A stretch of 64,000 nucleotides of DNA from Methylobacterium sp. (GTDB taxonomy: Bacteria > Pseudomonadota > Alphaproteobacteria > Rhizobiales > Beijerinckiaceae). The stretch covers positions 62,001 through 126,000 of the forward strand of contig JADCCN010000010.1 of assembly GCA_020252645.1 (NCBI GenBank). Direction: 5' to 3'. The stretch's first letter is position 1. The number at the start of each line of letters is the position of its first letter. Below the pieces are notes generated by a model. That model was not told the DNA's origin, made no database searches, and saw only the letters and a list, made by a program, of their open reading frames with translations. This document shows, in pieces, positions 34,895 to 43,688 of this stretch. The position numbers were made by a program, and so were the translations under genes.

Positions 34895-36178
34895 TCAGGC
34901 GTTCAGCGCCTGATCCAGATCCGCGATCAGATCCTCCGCATCCTCGATGCCGATCGAGAGGCGGATGACTTCCGAACCCGCACCGGCCTGCTTGCGCTGC
35001 TCATCCGTCAGCTGGCGATGCGTGGTGGAGGCGGGGTGGATCACGAGGCTGCGGGTGTCGCCGACATTTGCGAGATGCGAGAAGAGCCTGAGGTTCGACA
35101 CAAGCCTGATGCCCGCCTCGTAGCCGCCCTTGAGGCCGAAGGTGAAGACCGCGCCCGCGCCCTTGGGCGAATATCTCTGCTGGAGCGCGTGATATTTGTC
35201 ACCCTTGAGGCCGGGATAGGACACCCAGCTGACCTGAGCGTGTTTCGAGAGGAATTCCGCGACCTTCTGCGCATTGTCCGAATGGCGCTGCATGCGCAGA
35301 GGCAGGGTCTCGATGCCCGTCAGAAGCTGGAACGCATTGAACGGCGAGAGTGCCGGGCCAAGGTCACGCAGGCCGAGCACGCGGCAGGCAATGGCGAAAG
35401 CGAAATTGCCGAAGGTCTCGCCCAGCACGATCCCCGCATATTCCGGGCGCGGCGCGGTGATCGAAGGGTAGCGCTTGCCGGTCTTCGACCAATCGAAATT
35501 GCCGCCATCGACGATCACGCCGCCGATGGAATTGCCATGCCCGCCCAGGAACTTCGTCAGGCTGTGCACCACGATGTTCGCGCCGTGCTCGAAGGGGCGG
35601 ATGAGGTAGGGGGTCGCGAGCGTGTTGTCGACGATCAGCGGCACGCCGGCATCGCGCGCGATTTTCGCAATGCCCTCGAGATCGGTGATCACGCCGCCCG
35701 GGTTGGCGATGGATTCGACAAAGATCGCCTTGGTCTTGGGCGTCACCGCCTTGCGGAAGGTTTCAAGGTCATCGCTGTCGGCCCAGACCACGTTCCAGCC
35801 GAACTTCCTGTAGGCATGGTTGAACTGGTTGATCGAACCGCCATAGAGCTTCTTCGCGGCAATGAATTCGTCGCCCGGTTCCAGCAGGGTGTGGAAAACG
35901 AGATGCTCCGCCGCATGGCCCGAGGCCACGGCCAGCGCCGCGGTTCCGCCTTCGAGCGCTGCGACGCGCTCTTCCAGCACGGCATTGGTGGGGTTGCCGA
36001 GGCGGGTATAGATGTTGCCGAAGGCCTGAAGCCCGAACAGTGAGGCTGCGTGGTCCACGTCATCGAACACGAAGCTCGTTGTCTGGTAGATGGGCGTGGC
36101 CCGCGCGCCGGTCGTGGGGTCCGGCTGGGCGCCGGCATGAATCGCAAGGGTCGAAAATCCGGGGGCGCGGTCGGTCAT
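34895..36178 (-). CDS. metY: O-acetylhomoserine sulfhydrylase / aminocarboxypropyltransferase
   Basis: 427 residues from the last of three successive ATGs (36184, 36181, 36178); GGAG lies seven bases before the third. PLP fold type I of the Cys/Met metabolism family: TLAIHAGAQPDPTTGA, YTRLGNPTNAVLEER, GHAAEHLVF and the PLP-binding Lys in VHSLTKFLGGHG. It makes homocysteine from O-acetylhomoserine and sulfide in the cytosol. Homoserine dehydrogenase for the same pathway is encoded at 51401. The upstream region holds two palindromes. Confidence 0.94.
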   Translation of the reverse strand: MTDRAPGFSTLAIHAGAQPDPTTGARATPIYQTTSFVFDDVDHAASLFGLQAFGNIYTRLGNPTNAVLEERVAALEGGTAALAVASGHAAEHLVFHTLLEPGDEFIAAKKLYGGSINQFNHAYRKFGWNVVWADSDDLETFRKAVTPKTKAIFVESIANPGGVITDLEGIAKIARDAGVPLIVDNTLATPYLIRPFEHGANIVVHSLTKFLGGHGNSIGGVIVDGGNFDWSKTGKRYPSITAPRPEYAGIVLGETFGNFAFAIACRVLGLRDLGPALSPFNAFQLLTGIETLPLRMQRHSDNAQKVAEFLSKHAQVSWVSYPGLKGDKYHALQQRYSPKGAGAVFTFGLKGGYEAGIRLVSNLRLFSHLANVGDTRSLVIHPASTTHRQLTDEQRKQAGAGSEVIRLSIGIEDAEDLIADLDQALNA

Positions 36179-36223
36179 CATCATTCTCCAAGAATGCCCG
36201 GCAAGAATGGGCAAATCCACAAA

Positions 36224-36243
36224 GTTCGGTCTTTTTGCCGAAC
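36224..36243. promoter_or_regulatory. Inverted repeat 1 upstream of metY
   Basis: GTTCGG (36224-36229) and CCGAAC (36238-36243) are inverted arms around eight bases. It lies about 45 bases before the metY start, near where a -10 box would sit if the minus-strand TTGACA at 36260-36255 is the -35. Confidence 0.45.
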
Positions 36244-36267
36244 GAAATTTCTCTTGTCAACCGTTTT

Positions 36268-36283
36268 GTTCTTTTTGAAGAAC
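36268..36283. promoter_or_regulatory. Inverted repeat 2 upstream of metY
   Basis: GTTCTT (36268-36273) and AAGAAC (36278-36283) are inverted arms around four bases. The GTTC...GAAC ends match those of the repeat at 36224, and the two flank the minus-strand TTGACA (36260-36255), so they may be operator sites of a sulfur or methionine regulator. Confidence 0.45.
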
Positions 36284-36365
36284 GAGGCGGCTCGGCGAAA
36301 TGGTTGCCCGAAAACCGCGCGGGCCGCAACGGCGCGCGCTGCATGCGCGGCAGGCGCGGGGCGGC

Positions 36366-36926
36366 TTACTGTCGTCGGTCGATGGTGAGCTTCTGGAATC
36401 CCTTGGCGGAAAGGGCAGGGCGCTTCGCCGAGAGCACGCGAGAATTGATGCCCTGCCAGGAGATTTCACCCGAGAGGCGGCCATATTCGATCTTCGGGCA
36501 GCGATTCATGATAACCGTGACGCCCCTGGCCTCGGCCAGCGCCGCCGCCGCGTCGTTGCGCACGGAAAGCTGCATCCAGATGACTTTCGGCAGCGGATCG
36601 AGCTTCAGCGCTTCCTCGGTCACGCCCATCGCGGCCTCCGAATTGCGGAAGATCTCGACCATGTCGACCGGACCTTCGATCTCCGCGAGGCTTGCCCGGA
36701 AGGGCTTGCCGAGGATCAGGGCGCCGGCGCGGCCGGGATTGACCGGGATCACATCATAGCCGCGCTCGGAGAGATATTTGTAGACGAAATAGGAGGGGCG
36801 CGAAGGGTTGTCGCTCGCACCCACCAGCGCGATGCGCTTGCAGGTTTTCAGGATCGAGCGGATCAATTCGTCAGGGTAGACGAGATCTGCGGGCGCTTTC
36901 GGCTCTGGAATGGTCGTGTCGTTCAT
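36366..36926 (-). CDS. CoA-binding protein (YccU-like)
   Basis: 186 residues from ATG 36926. Single CoA_binding Rossmann domain: IALVGASDNPSRPSYFVYKYL near 31-51, YDVIPVNPG, VDMVEIFRNSEAA and VIWMQLSVRND. The ending KIEYGRL is typical of this small cytosolic family, whose task is not settled. It is transcribed toward metY with about 190 bases between. Confidence 0.87.
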   Translation of the reverse strand: MNDTTIPEPKAPADLVYPDELIRSILKTCKRIALVGASDNPSRPSYFVYKYLSERGYDVIPVNPGRAGALILGKPFRASLAEIEGPVDMVEIFRNSEAAMGVTEEALKLDPLPKVIWMQLSVRNDAAAALAEARGVTVIMNRCPKIEYGRLSGEISWQGINSRVLSAKRPALSAKGFQKLTIDRRQ

Positions 36927-37336
36927 CGCCGGACCATGGAGATTTCGGTCGCCTGACGCAAGAGGCGGAAACGGAGCGGCCGGAAGGCCGCAAGAATTTC
37001 CGTTGCCGGCGAGGTTTCGCAGCAGTCTGACCAGGCGCGCGCGACCCCCGGTCGATTTTTCCTTCTTCATGCATCGGGGGCTCATGGGGCGCATGATCAA
37101 GGGGACAGGCAGCCGTCTCTTTCTCCGGCACCGGTTCCCGGTCCTTCTGGAGCGGATCGGCGGCTTCTGCATCACCGGAGGCCGAGTCCATCCGGGCCGA
37201 AGCTGGCGGCTTCCTCCGCCGCATCCGCGCAGCATGCGTTCTCGCCCGTCGCGGGGTTTGACAAGGCGGAAGCTGCCCGCTTTGTTCAAGCTCGAACGTC
37301 TGGCAAAGACAGCCGGCGCGAGAATGGGGAGGGGAC
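36927..37336. other. Intergenic region before the thioesterase gene
   Basis: 410 bases between two divergent genes. Frames in it are Arg/Pro-rich and unconvincing. A TTGACA at 37258-37263 lies 17 bases before TTTGTT (37281-37286) and about 50 bases before the thioesterase start, a possible promoter. Nothing else recognised. Confidence 0.45.
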
Positions 37337-37777
37337 ATGCGACACTCCGCGCTGACGCTGGAAGAGATGGATGCCTATCTCGATGAGGTCTTCCCCGAAG
37401 TGCACCATGGCGGGCGCACGCTTTTCCTCGAGGGGCTCGGCTATGGCACGTGCCGCGTGCGCATGAAGCACCATCCGAAGAACCTCAGGCCTGGCGGCAC
37501 GATTTCGGGGCCCGCCATGATGACGCTCGCGGATTATGCGCTCTATGTCGCCGTGCTGAGCGCGGTGGGCAAGGTGCCGCTGGCGGTCACGACCAACCTC
37601 TCCATCCACTTCCTGCGCAAGCCGGAGGTTGGTGATCTCGTGAGCGAAACGCGGCTTCTGAAGGCCGGGAAGCGGCTTTGCGTGGGCGAGGTGACAATCT
37701 TCTCGGAAGGCGCGGGGGAGCCCGTCGCGCATGTCACCGGCACCTATTCCGTGCCGCCGGGACGGAATCCCGCATGA
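37337..37777 (+). CDS. PaaI family hotdog thioesterase
   Basis: 146 residues. Hotdog-fold acyl-CoA thioesterase: HPKNLRPGGTISGPAMMTLAD gives the GG..SG helix turn with the catalytic Asp, followed by TTNLSIHFLRKPEVGD and a GKRLCVGEVTIFSEG strand. Cytosolic and probably tetrameric. Acyl-CoA substrate unknown. A promoter-like TTGACA lies upstream; rplM begins 160 bases downstream with its own promoter. Confidence 0.88.
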   Translation: MRHSALTLEEMDAYLDEVFPEVHHGGRTLFLEGLGYGTCRVRMKHHPKNLRPGGTISGPAMMTLADYALYVAVLSAVGKVPLAVTTNLSIHFLRKPEVGDLVSETRLLKAGKRLCVGEVTIFSEGAGEPVAHVTGTYSVPPGRNPA

Positions 37778-37851
37778 GGTAAAATAATACCGTTTGAGTC
37801 ATGTCATTGAAAAAAAGGGATAAAGATGGAATTTATTCGCAACGAAAGCCG

Positions 37852-37880
37852 TTGACCCGGCCGAATCAATGCTTTATCGA
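37852..37880 (+). promoter_or_regulatory. Promoter of rplM-rpsI
   Basis: TTGACC (37852-37857), 17-base spacer, TATCGA (37875-37880). Strong TTGAC -35 as in alphaproteobacterial housekeeping promoters. It lies about 50 bases before the rplM start. Confidence 0.6.
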
Positions 37881-37890
37881 AGCGCTCATC

Positions 37891-37921
37891 CCGGTGCGTC
37901 CCACGCGCCGGTTCCTTTTTT
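37891..37921 (+). terminator. Attenuator-like hairpin in the rplM leader
   Basis: CCGGTGCG (37891-37898) pairs with CGCGCCGG (37904-37911), eight pairs including one G-U, with a five-base loop, followed by TTCC and a run of six T. It lies between the promoter and the rplM start, where an intrinsic terminator would act as an attenuator. Confidence 0.5.
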
Positions 37922-37937
37922 CTGATCCGAGGTTTCC

Positions 37938-38423
37938 ATGAGGGCCCTGACATCCGCCACGAAGTCTTTCGTGGCGAAGCCCGCCGAGGTCGAGAAGAAG
38001 TGGATCGTGATCGACGGCACCGGCCTCGTGGTCGGCCGCCTCGCCTCGATCATCGCGCTTCGTCTCCGCGGCAAGCACAAAGCCACGTTCACGCCGCATG
38101 TGGACATGGGCGACAACGTGATCGTGATCAACGCCGAGAAGGTGGTTTTCACGGGCAACAAGCGCAACGACAAGGTTTACTATCACCACACGGGTTATCC
38201 CGGCGGCATCAAGGAGCGCACCGCGCGCTTCATCCTCGATGGCCGCTTCCCGGAGCGCGTGGTGGAGAAGGCCGTGGAGCGCATGCTCCCGCGCGGGCCG
38301 CTCGGCCGCAAGCAGCTCGGCAATCTGCGCGTCTACAAGGGCGCGTCCCACCCGCATGATGCGCAAGGCCCCGAGATGCTCGACGTGGCCAGGCTCAACC
38401 CGAAGAACACGAGGCACGGCTGA
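37938..38423 (+). CDS. rplM: 50S ribosomal protein L13
   Basis: 161 residues, GAGG seven bases before the ATG. Clear L13: [51 protein letters not shown] and [20 protein letters not shown]. The first 16 or so residues ([11 protein letters not shown]) are a slightly longer N-terminus than in E. coli L13. The stop overlaps the rpsI start by one base, the universal rplM-rpsI pair. Confidence 0.98.
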   Translation: MRALTSATKSFVAKPAEVEKKWIVIDGTGLVVGRLASIIALRLRGKHKATFTPHVDMGDNVIVINAEKVVFTGNKRNDKVYYHHTGYPGGIKERTARFILDGRFPERVVEKAVERMLPRGPLGRKQLGNLRVYKGASHPHDAQGPEMLDVARLNPKNTRHG

Positions 38424-38902
38424 TGGCTGAGACCCTTTCCTCTCTGGCCGATCTCGGCGGCGCCACCAGGGGCGTGCAGGCGGAAGCGCCGGTTCATGTC
38501 CAGAAGCTTGACAAGCTCGGCCGCGCCTATGCCACCGGCAAGCGCAAGGATGCGGTCGCCCGCGTCTGGATCAAGCCGGGTTCGGGCAAGGTTGTGGTGA
38601 ATGGCCGCGCGATCGAAGTCTATTTCGCGCGTCCCGTTCTGCGCATGCTGCTCAACCAGCCGCTCGTCGCGGCCGGCCGCGCGGACCAGTATGACGTTAC
38701 CGTCACGGTTGATGGCGGCGGCCTTTCGGGCCAGGCGGGCGCGGTGCGCCACGGCCTCTCCAAGGCTCTGACCTATTACGAGCCGGAACTGCGCGGCGTT
38801 CTCAAGAAGGGCGGCTTCCTCACGCGCGACAGCCGCGTGGTCGAGCGCAAGAAGTACGGCAAGGCCAAGGCCCGCCGCAGCTTCCAGTTCTCGAAGCGCT
38901 GA
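38423..38902 (+). CDS. rpsI: 30S ribosomal protein S9
   Basis: 159 residues. The S9 core begins near residue 33 ([21 protein letters not shown]) and ends with the expected basic tail [18 protein letters not shown] that reaches the ribosomal P site. The N-terminal 30 residues are an alphaproteobacterial extension. Translationally coupled to rplM; followed by a palindromic repeat and a strong terminator. Confidence 0.98.
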   Translation: MAETLSSLADLGGATRGVQAEAPVHVQKLDKLGRAYATGKRKDAVARVWIKPGSGKVVVNGRAIEVYFARPVLRMLLNQPLVAAGRADQYDVTVTVDGGGLSGQAGAVRHGLSKALTYYEPELRGVLKKGGFLTRDSRVVERKKYGKAKARRSFQFSKR

Positions 38903-38912
38903 TCCGAAACCT

Positions 38913-39012
38913 CATTGCGAGGAGGGCGCAAGGCATCCGACGCGGCAATCCAGTTTCTGGTCGCCGCGTCTTGAGTAAGGATCGCCACGTCGCTTTGCTC
39001 CTCGCGATGACG
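38913..39012 (+). repeat. Dispersed palindromic repeat (CATTGCGAGGAG family), compact copy
   Basis: The left arm CATTGCGAGGAG... is mirrored by CTCCTCGCGATGACG at the right end; inside, GCGGCAATCC is mirrored by GGATCGCC. About 100 bases long. The same left arm and the segment CGACGCGGCAATCCAG recur at 54579-54616. It lies between rpsI and its terminator. Confidence 0.75.
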
Positions 39013-39029
39013 AAATGGCAAAGGATTCG

Positions 39030-39057
39030 AAAAGCCCCGGTTCGCCGGGGCTTTTTT
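39030..39057 (+). terminator. Intrinsic terminator of rplM-rpsI
   Basis: AAAAGCCCCGG (39030-39040) pairs with CCGGGGCTTTT across a TTCG tetraloop and runs into six T. A textbook rho-independent terminator, active mainly for the plus strand and, given the leading A-run, possibly in both directions. Confidence 0.92.
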
Positions 39058-39102
39058 CGTTTCGGCCTTGAGAGCGCCGGAATGGCCTGCAACAAGGGGC
39101 GA

Positions 39103-39447
39103 ATGGCCCCAAACATCGCTTTGTTCCTGCTGATTCTCGCGGGTGTTGCCGCGCCCGCGCTGGCGCAGACGAATTTTCCCGGTCGCATGCCCGGAGACGT
39201 GCCCTATGCGCATGAATATGGCGCGAACCGGCCCTTCCAGCCGCCCGTGATGCCGCCGCCTCCGCCGCCGGTGATCACGCCGACGCGCCCGCCGGAACTC
39301 TCACCGGGCTACCAGCCGGTTCGACCCGCGCCGAAATCCGATCTCCGCTTGCCGGAACGCCACGCCGTGCCGCCGGAGCAGACCCCTCCGCGCAGCGGAG
39401 GGAGCCGGCTGATCGATGTGCCCGGACCGAGGATATTGGAGCGATAG
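39103..39447 (+). CDS. Secreted proline-rich protein, unknown function
   Basis: 114 residues from ATG 39103, which follows AAGGGG; an in-frame ATG at 39082 is possible. Signal peptide (IALFLLILAGVAAPALAQ) cut after ALA. The mature part is low in structure and rich in proline, including a run of Pro near residue 58 (PPVMPPPPPPVITPTRPPE). It may be a periplasmic or cell-wall-associated protein. No family recognised. Confidence 0.7.
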   Translation: MAPNIALFLLILAGVAAPALAQTNFPGRMPGDVPYAHEYGANRPFQPPVMPPPPPPVITPTRPPELSPGYQPVRPAPKSDLRLPERHAVPPEQTPPRSGGSRLIDVPGPRILER

Positions 39448-39512
39448 GCGCATTTTCACGCGAAGCGGGCAGGGGTTCGCGTGAAGAAAATGCAAGCGGA
39501 ACAGACTTGTCG

Positions 39513-40283
39513 TCAATCCACTTCCGCCAAACGCGGATGCGGGGTGAGCACGATGGTGAAATGGCCCTCCACATTCGAGCCCATGGGGAATACGTTGCCC
39601 GCGAAACTTGCGAGCAGGTCCTGCTCGTAGAGGTGAAGCGCGTCCTCGCGCACCAGCACATATTTCGCCGCCGCGACGATATCCTCGCGATCGAGGATGG
39701 CGAGGCACACCCATTCGGGATGCGCGCGCAGCCATTTGTGCACGGTCTCGACGAGGCCGGGATAGCTCGGGTGCAGCATGTCATCGAGCACGATCAGCCC
39801 ATGGCGGTGCATGAGCGGCAAGGCGAGCGAGAGATCCTTCACGAGGTTCGGCTCGTCATGCTGGCCGTCGATGTGGAAGAAGCGGATCGGCAGGCTGCCA
39901 TCGGCCTTCATTTTTGCAGGCGCGATCACATCCGCCGGTTCCATATCGGCCGTGGAGCCCTTGATGGCGGTGTAGCGTCCGGGCTCGATGCCGTGATGCG
40001 TCACGTTCTCGTGCAGGTGATCGAGCACCTTTTCCGAAGGCCAGGTGAAGATATCAATGCCGATCGCGTGCTCGCCCGCAACAAGGCCATGCGCCAGCGC
40101 GATGAAGAAACGTCCCTCGAAGGTGCCGATTTCGGCAATGTGCCCCCGGATCCCGAGTTCCGTCTGCCGGCGGATCATGTGGCCGCAGATCGAGGCCGCA
40201 AACACGGACGACATGCCGCGCACGCTTGAGTAGCCCTTCTCCAGATAGGCATCGAGCGCCGGATTGCCGGTGGGGAGACGCAT
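39513..40283 (-). CDS. Class I SAM-dependent methyltransferase
   Basis: 256 residues from ATG 40283, with AAGGA eight bases upstream. Methyltransferase_24-like: GHIAEIGTFEGRFFIALAHGL is the SAM-binding motif I, GIDIF follows as motif II, and FFHIDGQHDEPNLVKDLSLAL plus LIVLDDMLHPSYPGL resemble sugar- or cephalosporin-type methyltransferases with an Asp-rich metal site. Substrate unknown. It stands alone, with the next genes on the opposite strand. Confidence 0.82.
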   Translation of the reverse strand: MRLPTGNPALDAYLEKGYSSVRGMSSVFAASICGHMIRRQTELGIRGHIAEIGTFEGRFFIALAHGLVAGEHAIGIDIFTWPSEKVLDHLHENVTHHGIEPGRYTAIKGSTADMEPADVIAPAKMKADGSLPIRFFHIDGQHDEPNLVKDLSLALPLMHRHGLIVLDDMLHPSYPGLVETVHKWLRAHPEWVCLAILDREDIVAAAKYVLVREDALHLYEQDLLASFAGNVFPMGSNVEGHFTIVLTPHPRLAEVD

Positions 40284-40461
40284 GGATCTGTCCTTTGTTA
40301 CCAAACGAGGCCTTGCCTAGCGGGGGAACCGGGGCCCTGCCAAGCGCCGAAATGCGTGTTCGAACCTGAACAGGCGATGCATATCCCTTGCCATCCGGCG
40401 GCTCGCCTCTTTATCTCGCGAGGAAAGGGCCGCTCGCGCCCTGCCATCGGGTGATCCTGCC

Positions 40462-40761
40462 ATGCTGCGTTTCCTGCCTCTGGGGTTGATCGTGCTGCTC
40501 GTGCTGCTGCCGAGCCTGCTCATCCTGTTCGCGACGCATCGCCCCTTGAAGGCGCGCATCCCGATGGCCACCATGGCGTTCATCTCGCCGGTCCTGATTT
40601 TCGGGCTCGTGAACATGCTGCCCTACCTCACGAATGATGTGCGCAACGCCCCGCAATGGGCGCATCTTGTCGGGCTGGCGCTCTGGGGTGCGGGGTTCTT
40701 CCTTCCCTGGGTGATCTTCGCGCTGTTCCTGCATGTCGGGCGGAAGGCCAGCGCCTCGTGA
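40462..40761 (+). CDS. Small inner membrane protein, unknown function
   Basis: 99 residues with three hydrophobic segments (about 3-24, 33-54 and 67-91). No recognised family. The stop overlaps the GTG start of the agmatinase-family gene (GTGA at 40758-40761), so the two are translated together. Confidence 0.75.
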   Translation: MLRFLPLGLIVLLVLLPSLLILFATHRPLKARIPMATMAFISPVLIFGLVNMLPYLTNDVRNAPQWAHLVGLALWGAGFFLPWVIFALFLHVGRKASAS

Positions 40762-41699
40762 CGAAACCGCCGGTCGACCATGCCTTCACCGGCGGGCCGC
40801 GCGGCGGGGCCCATGATCCGACCTTCGCGGGCGCGCATTCCTTCATGCGCCGGCCCTATACCAAGAACCTTTCGGGCGCGGATGTGGTGATCTGGGGCGT
40901 GCCCTTCGATCTCGCGGTCACGAACCGTCCCGGCACGCGCTTCGGGCCGGCGGCGATCCGTCGCGCCAGCGCGATTTTCGATGGCGATCCGCAATATCCC
41001 TCCGGCATCGACCCCTTCGAGCACCTCGCCGTGATTGATTATGGCGACTGCGCGCTGCTGCGCGGCGATTTCGCCGGCCAGCCCGGCGTGATCGAGGCGG
41101 AAGCAACCCGCATCCTCGCAAGCGGCGCGCATCTCATGACCATGGGCGGGGATCATTTCATCACCCTGCCGCTGCTTCGCGCCCATGCGAAGAAGCACGG
41201 CCCGATGGGCCTGCTGCAATTCGATGCCCATCAGGACATGTGGGAGAGCGGGCCGGATGGCATCTCGCATGGCAGTTTCACGCGGCAGGCGATCCGCGAG
41301 GGGCTGATCGACCCCGCGCGCTCGATCCAGATCGGCATCCGCACGATCTCGCCGGAGGATGGCGGCATCGCGATCATCCACGCCTATGAGGCAGCCGAAA
41401 TGGGCGTGATACGCCTGGCCGAGACGATCCGCGCGCGGTTGGGGCAGGGGCCCGGTTATCTCACCTTCGATATCGACTGCCTCGATCCCGCTTTTGCGCC
41501 GGGCACGGGCACGCCGGTTTCCGGCGGAATGAGCGCCGCCGAGGCCTTGCGTCTCGTCTGGGCCTTGCGGGATTTGCCGTTTTGCGGCATGGACGTGGTC
41601 GAAGTGTCTCCGCCCTATGACCATGCCGAGATCACCGCGATCGCAGGAGCGACGATCATGCAGCATCATCTTCAGGCCCTGGCCCTCCGACGAGCCTGA
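40758..41699 (+). CDS. speB: Agmatinase / arginase family ureohydrolase
   Basis: 313 residues from GTG 40758. Ureohydrolase signatures: GVPFDLAVTNRPGTRFGPAAIR, binuclear manganese ligands in MGGDHF, FDAHQD and DIDCLDPAFAPGTGTPVSGG, and a final EVSPPYDHAEITAIAG. Agmatinase (agmatine to putrescine and urea) is the closest functional name, but guanidinobutyrase and similar activities share these motifs. It ends 89 bases before argC. Confidence 0.88.
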   Translation: MTKPPVDHAFTGGPRGGAHDPTFAGAHSFMRRPYTKNLSGADVVIWGVPFDLAVTNRPGTRFGPAAIRRASAIFDGDPQYPSGIDPFEHLAVIDYGDCALLRGDFAGQPGVIEAEATRILASGAHLMTMGGDHFITLPLLRAHAKKHGPMGLLQFDAHQDMWESGPDGISHGSFTRQAIREGLIDPARSIQIGIRTISPEDGGIAIIHAYEAAEMGVIRLAETIRARLGQGPGYLTFDIDCLDPAFAPGTGTPVSGGMSAAEALRLVWALRDLPFCGMDVVEVSPPYDHAEITAIAGATIMQHHLQALALRRA

Positions 41700-41788
41700 T
41701 CCTGATCCCCGTGCCGGCTTCCGGCCGGCGCAATGCTGCCTGTTTCCTTTTCGCCTTCATCCGACCTTCGCGCCGAAAGCTCCGAACC

Positions 41789-42775
41789 ATGACCCTTGCC
41801 AATGCCCATGCCGCGCTTGCGGGTGCCGATCGGCCCGCGCTCAAGGGGGCTCTCCCCACCGTTTTCATTGATGGCGAGGCCGGCACCACCGGCCTGCAGA
41901 TCCGCGAGCGGCTTGAGGGTGAGAAGGCCATCCGGCTGATTTCCATCGCGCCGGAAAAGCGCAAGGATGTGGAAGCCAAGCGCGCAGTGATGGACGAGGC
42001 CGATGTGGCCATCCTCTGCCTGCCGGATGAGGCCGCGAAAGAGGCGGTGGCCATGGGCGAAAGCCTTGGCAAGGCCGCGCCGCGCTTCATCGATGCCTCG
42101 ACCGCGCATCGCGTCGCGCCGGGCTGGGTCTACGGGTTTCCAGAACTTGCGGCCGCGCAAGCTCGCGCGATTGCCGAGGCGCGGAATGTCGCCAATCCCG
42201 GTTGCTACCCCACCGGCGGCATCGCCCTGCTGCGCCCGCTGGTGGATGCCGGGCTGATGCCGGCGGATCATGCCATCTCGATCAACGCGGTTTCCGGCTA
42301 TTCCGGCGGCGGCAAGAGCATGATCGAGGCCTATGAAGCGGGCACCGCGCCGGATTTCGAACTCTATGGCCTTGGCTTCAACCACAAGCACCTGCCGGAA
42401 CTCACGCGCTATTCCGGCCTGTGGCATCAGCCGATCTTCGTTCCGAGCGTCGGCAATTTCCGCCAGGGCATGCTCGTTTCCGTGCCGCTGCATTTCGCGC
42501 AACTTTCGGGCGTGAGGCATGTTGCGAGCCTGCGCGATTGCCTCGCCGCCCATTATGCGGGCGCGACCGAGGTGCGGGTGGCCAGCGCGGAGGAAACCGC
42601 CGGGCTGAAAGGTCGGCTTGAACCGGAAGCGTTGAACAACACCAACAAGATGGAACTCTTCGTGTTCGGCGACGACGCAAAAGGGCAGGCGGTGCTGGTC
42701 GCGCGGCTCGACAATCTCGGCAAGGGCGCTTCCGGCGCGGCGGTGCAGAACCTGAAGCTGATGCTGGGCTTGTGA
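41789..42775 (+). CDS. argC: N-acetyl-gamma-glutamyl-phosphate reductase (short type)
   Basis: 328 residues from ATG 41789. NADP-binding start (TVFIDGEAGTTGLQIRERL) and catalytic Cys139 in VANPGCYPTGG, followed by SGYSGGGKSM and FNHKHLPEL. This short form lacks part of the loop of the E. coli enzyme and is common in alphaproteobacteria. Third/fourth step of arginine synthesis in the cytosol. Preceded by a ureohydrolase gene, convergent with the next. Confidence 0.95.
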   Translation: MTLANAHAALAGADRPALKGALPTVFIDGEAGTTGLQIRERLEGEKAIRLISIAPEKRKDVEAKRAVMDEADVAILCLPDEAAKEAVAMGESLGKAAPRFIDASTAHRVAPGWVYGFPELAAAQARAIAEARNVANPGCYPTGGIALLRPLVDAGLMPADHAISINAVSGYSGGGKSMIEAYEAGTAPDFELYGLGFNHKHLPELTRYSGLWHQPIFVPSVGNFRQGMLVSVPLHFAQLSGVRHVASLRDCLAAHYAGATEVRVASAEETAGLKGRLEPEALNNTNKMELFVFGDDAKGQAVLVARLDNLGKGASGAAVQNLKLMLGL

Positions 42776-42836
42776 GCGCGATGAATGACCGGTCAGGTCA
42801 ATAGACGGGGCCAGGAGCGTTCGAGCTGCTGCTCGC

Positions 42837-43688
42837 TCACTCCGCGCTCCAGGGAACCACGAGCTGCTTCTGCTCGCCGAGCCCCTCGATGCCGAGGCGC
42901 ATGATGTCCCCGGATTTCAGGAAGACCGGCGGGTTCTTGCCCAGGCCCACGCCCGGCGGGGTGCCGGTGGTGATCACGTCCCCCGGCTCGAGCCGCATGA
43001 AGGTCGAGATATAGTGCACAAGGAACTTCACGCCGAAGATCATCGTGGCGGTGGAGCCGGTCTGCATGCGGCGGCCATTCACCTCCAGCCACATCCCGAG
43101 CTTCTGGATGTTGCGCACTTCGTCCGGGGTCACCAGCCACGGGCCGAGCGGGCCGAAGGTGGGGCAGCCCTTGCCCTTCATCCACTGGCCTGTGCCTTCG
43201 ATCTGGTAGGCGCGCTCGGAAACATCGTTGCAGATGCAGAAGCCGGCGATGACATCCATCGCCTCGGATTCCGGCACATAGGACGCGCTCTCGCCGATGA
43301 CGATGGCAAGCTCGACCTCCCAATCGGTCTTCACCGAAGCCTTCGGCAGCATCACGTCGTCATTGGGCCCCACGATGCAGGAGGGCGCCTTGTTAAAGAG
43401 AATCGGCTCCTTGGGAATCGCGGCACCGGTCTCGGCGGCGTGGTCGGCATAGTTCAGGCCGACAGCGATGAAGTTGCCAACCCGCCCGACGCAGGGCCCG
43501 AGGCGCGGACGTCCCCGAACCAGCGGAAGCTTCTCGTGCTTCAGCCGACTTAGCTTCGCCAGCCCCTTGCGCGACAGCGCCGCACCCGACAGATCGGGCA
43601 CATGCTCGGAAATGTCGCGGATCTTCCCCGCGGGATCGACGAGACCCGGTTTTTCACGGCCTGCCCGGCCAAAGCGAACGAGCTTCAT
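42837..43688 (-). CDS. Fumarylacetoacetate hydrolase family protein
   Basis: 283 residues. FAH fold: FIAVGLNYADHAAETGA, then metal ligands in DWEVELAIVIG (two Glu) and NDVSERAYQ (Asp), KGCPTFGPLGPWLVT, and DVITTGTPPGVGLGKNPPVFL. Members include ureidoglycolate lyase, acylpyruvase and oxaloacetate decarboxylase, so substrate is open. Cytosolic. It has its own intergenic region and is convergent with argC. Confidence 0.92.
   Translation of the reverse strand: MKLVRFGRAGREKPGLVDPAGKIRDISEHVPDLSGAALSRKGLAKLSRLKHEKLPLVRGRPRLGPCVGRVGNFIAVGLNYADHAAETGAAIPKEPILFNKAPSCIVGPNDDVMLPKASVKTDWEVELAIVIGESASYVPESEAMDVIAGFCICNDVSERAYQIEGTGQWMKGKGCPTFGPLGPWLVTPDEVRNIQKLGMWLEVNGRRMQTGSTATMIFGVKFLVHYISTFMRLEPGDVITTGTPPGVGLGKNPPVFLKSGDIMRLGIEGLGEQKQLVVPWSAE

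Noticed and set aside
36179..36365. SAM-type riboswitch before metY
   Set aside because: Only two simple palindromes are seen; none of the conserved pseudoknot sequence of SAM-II was found.
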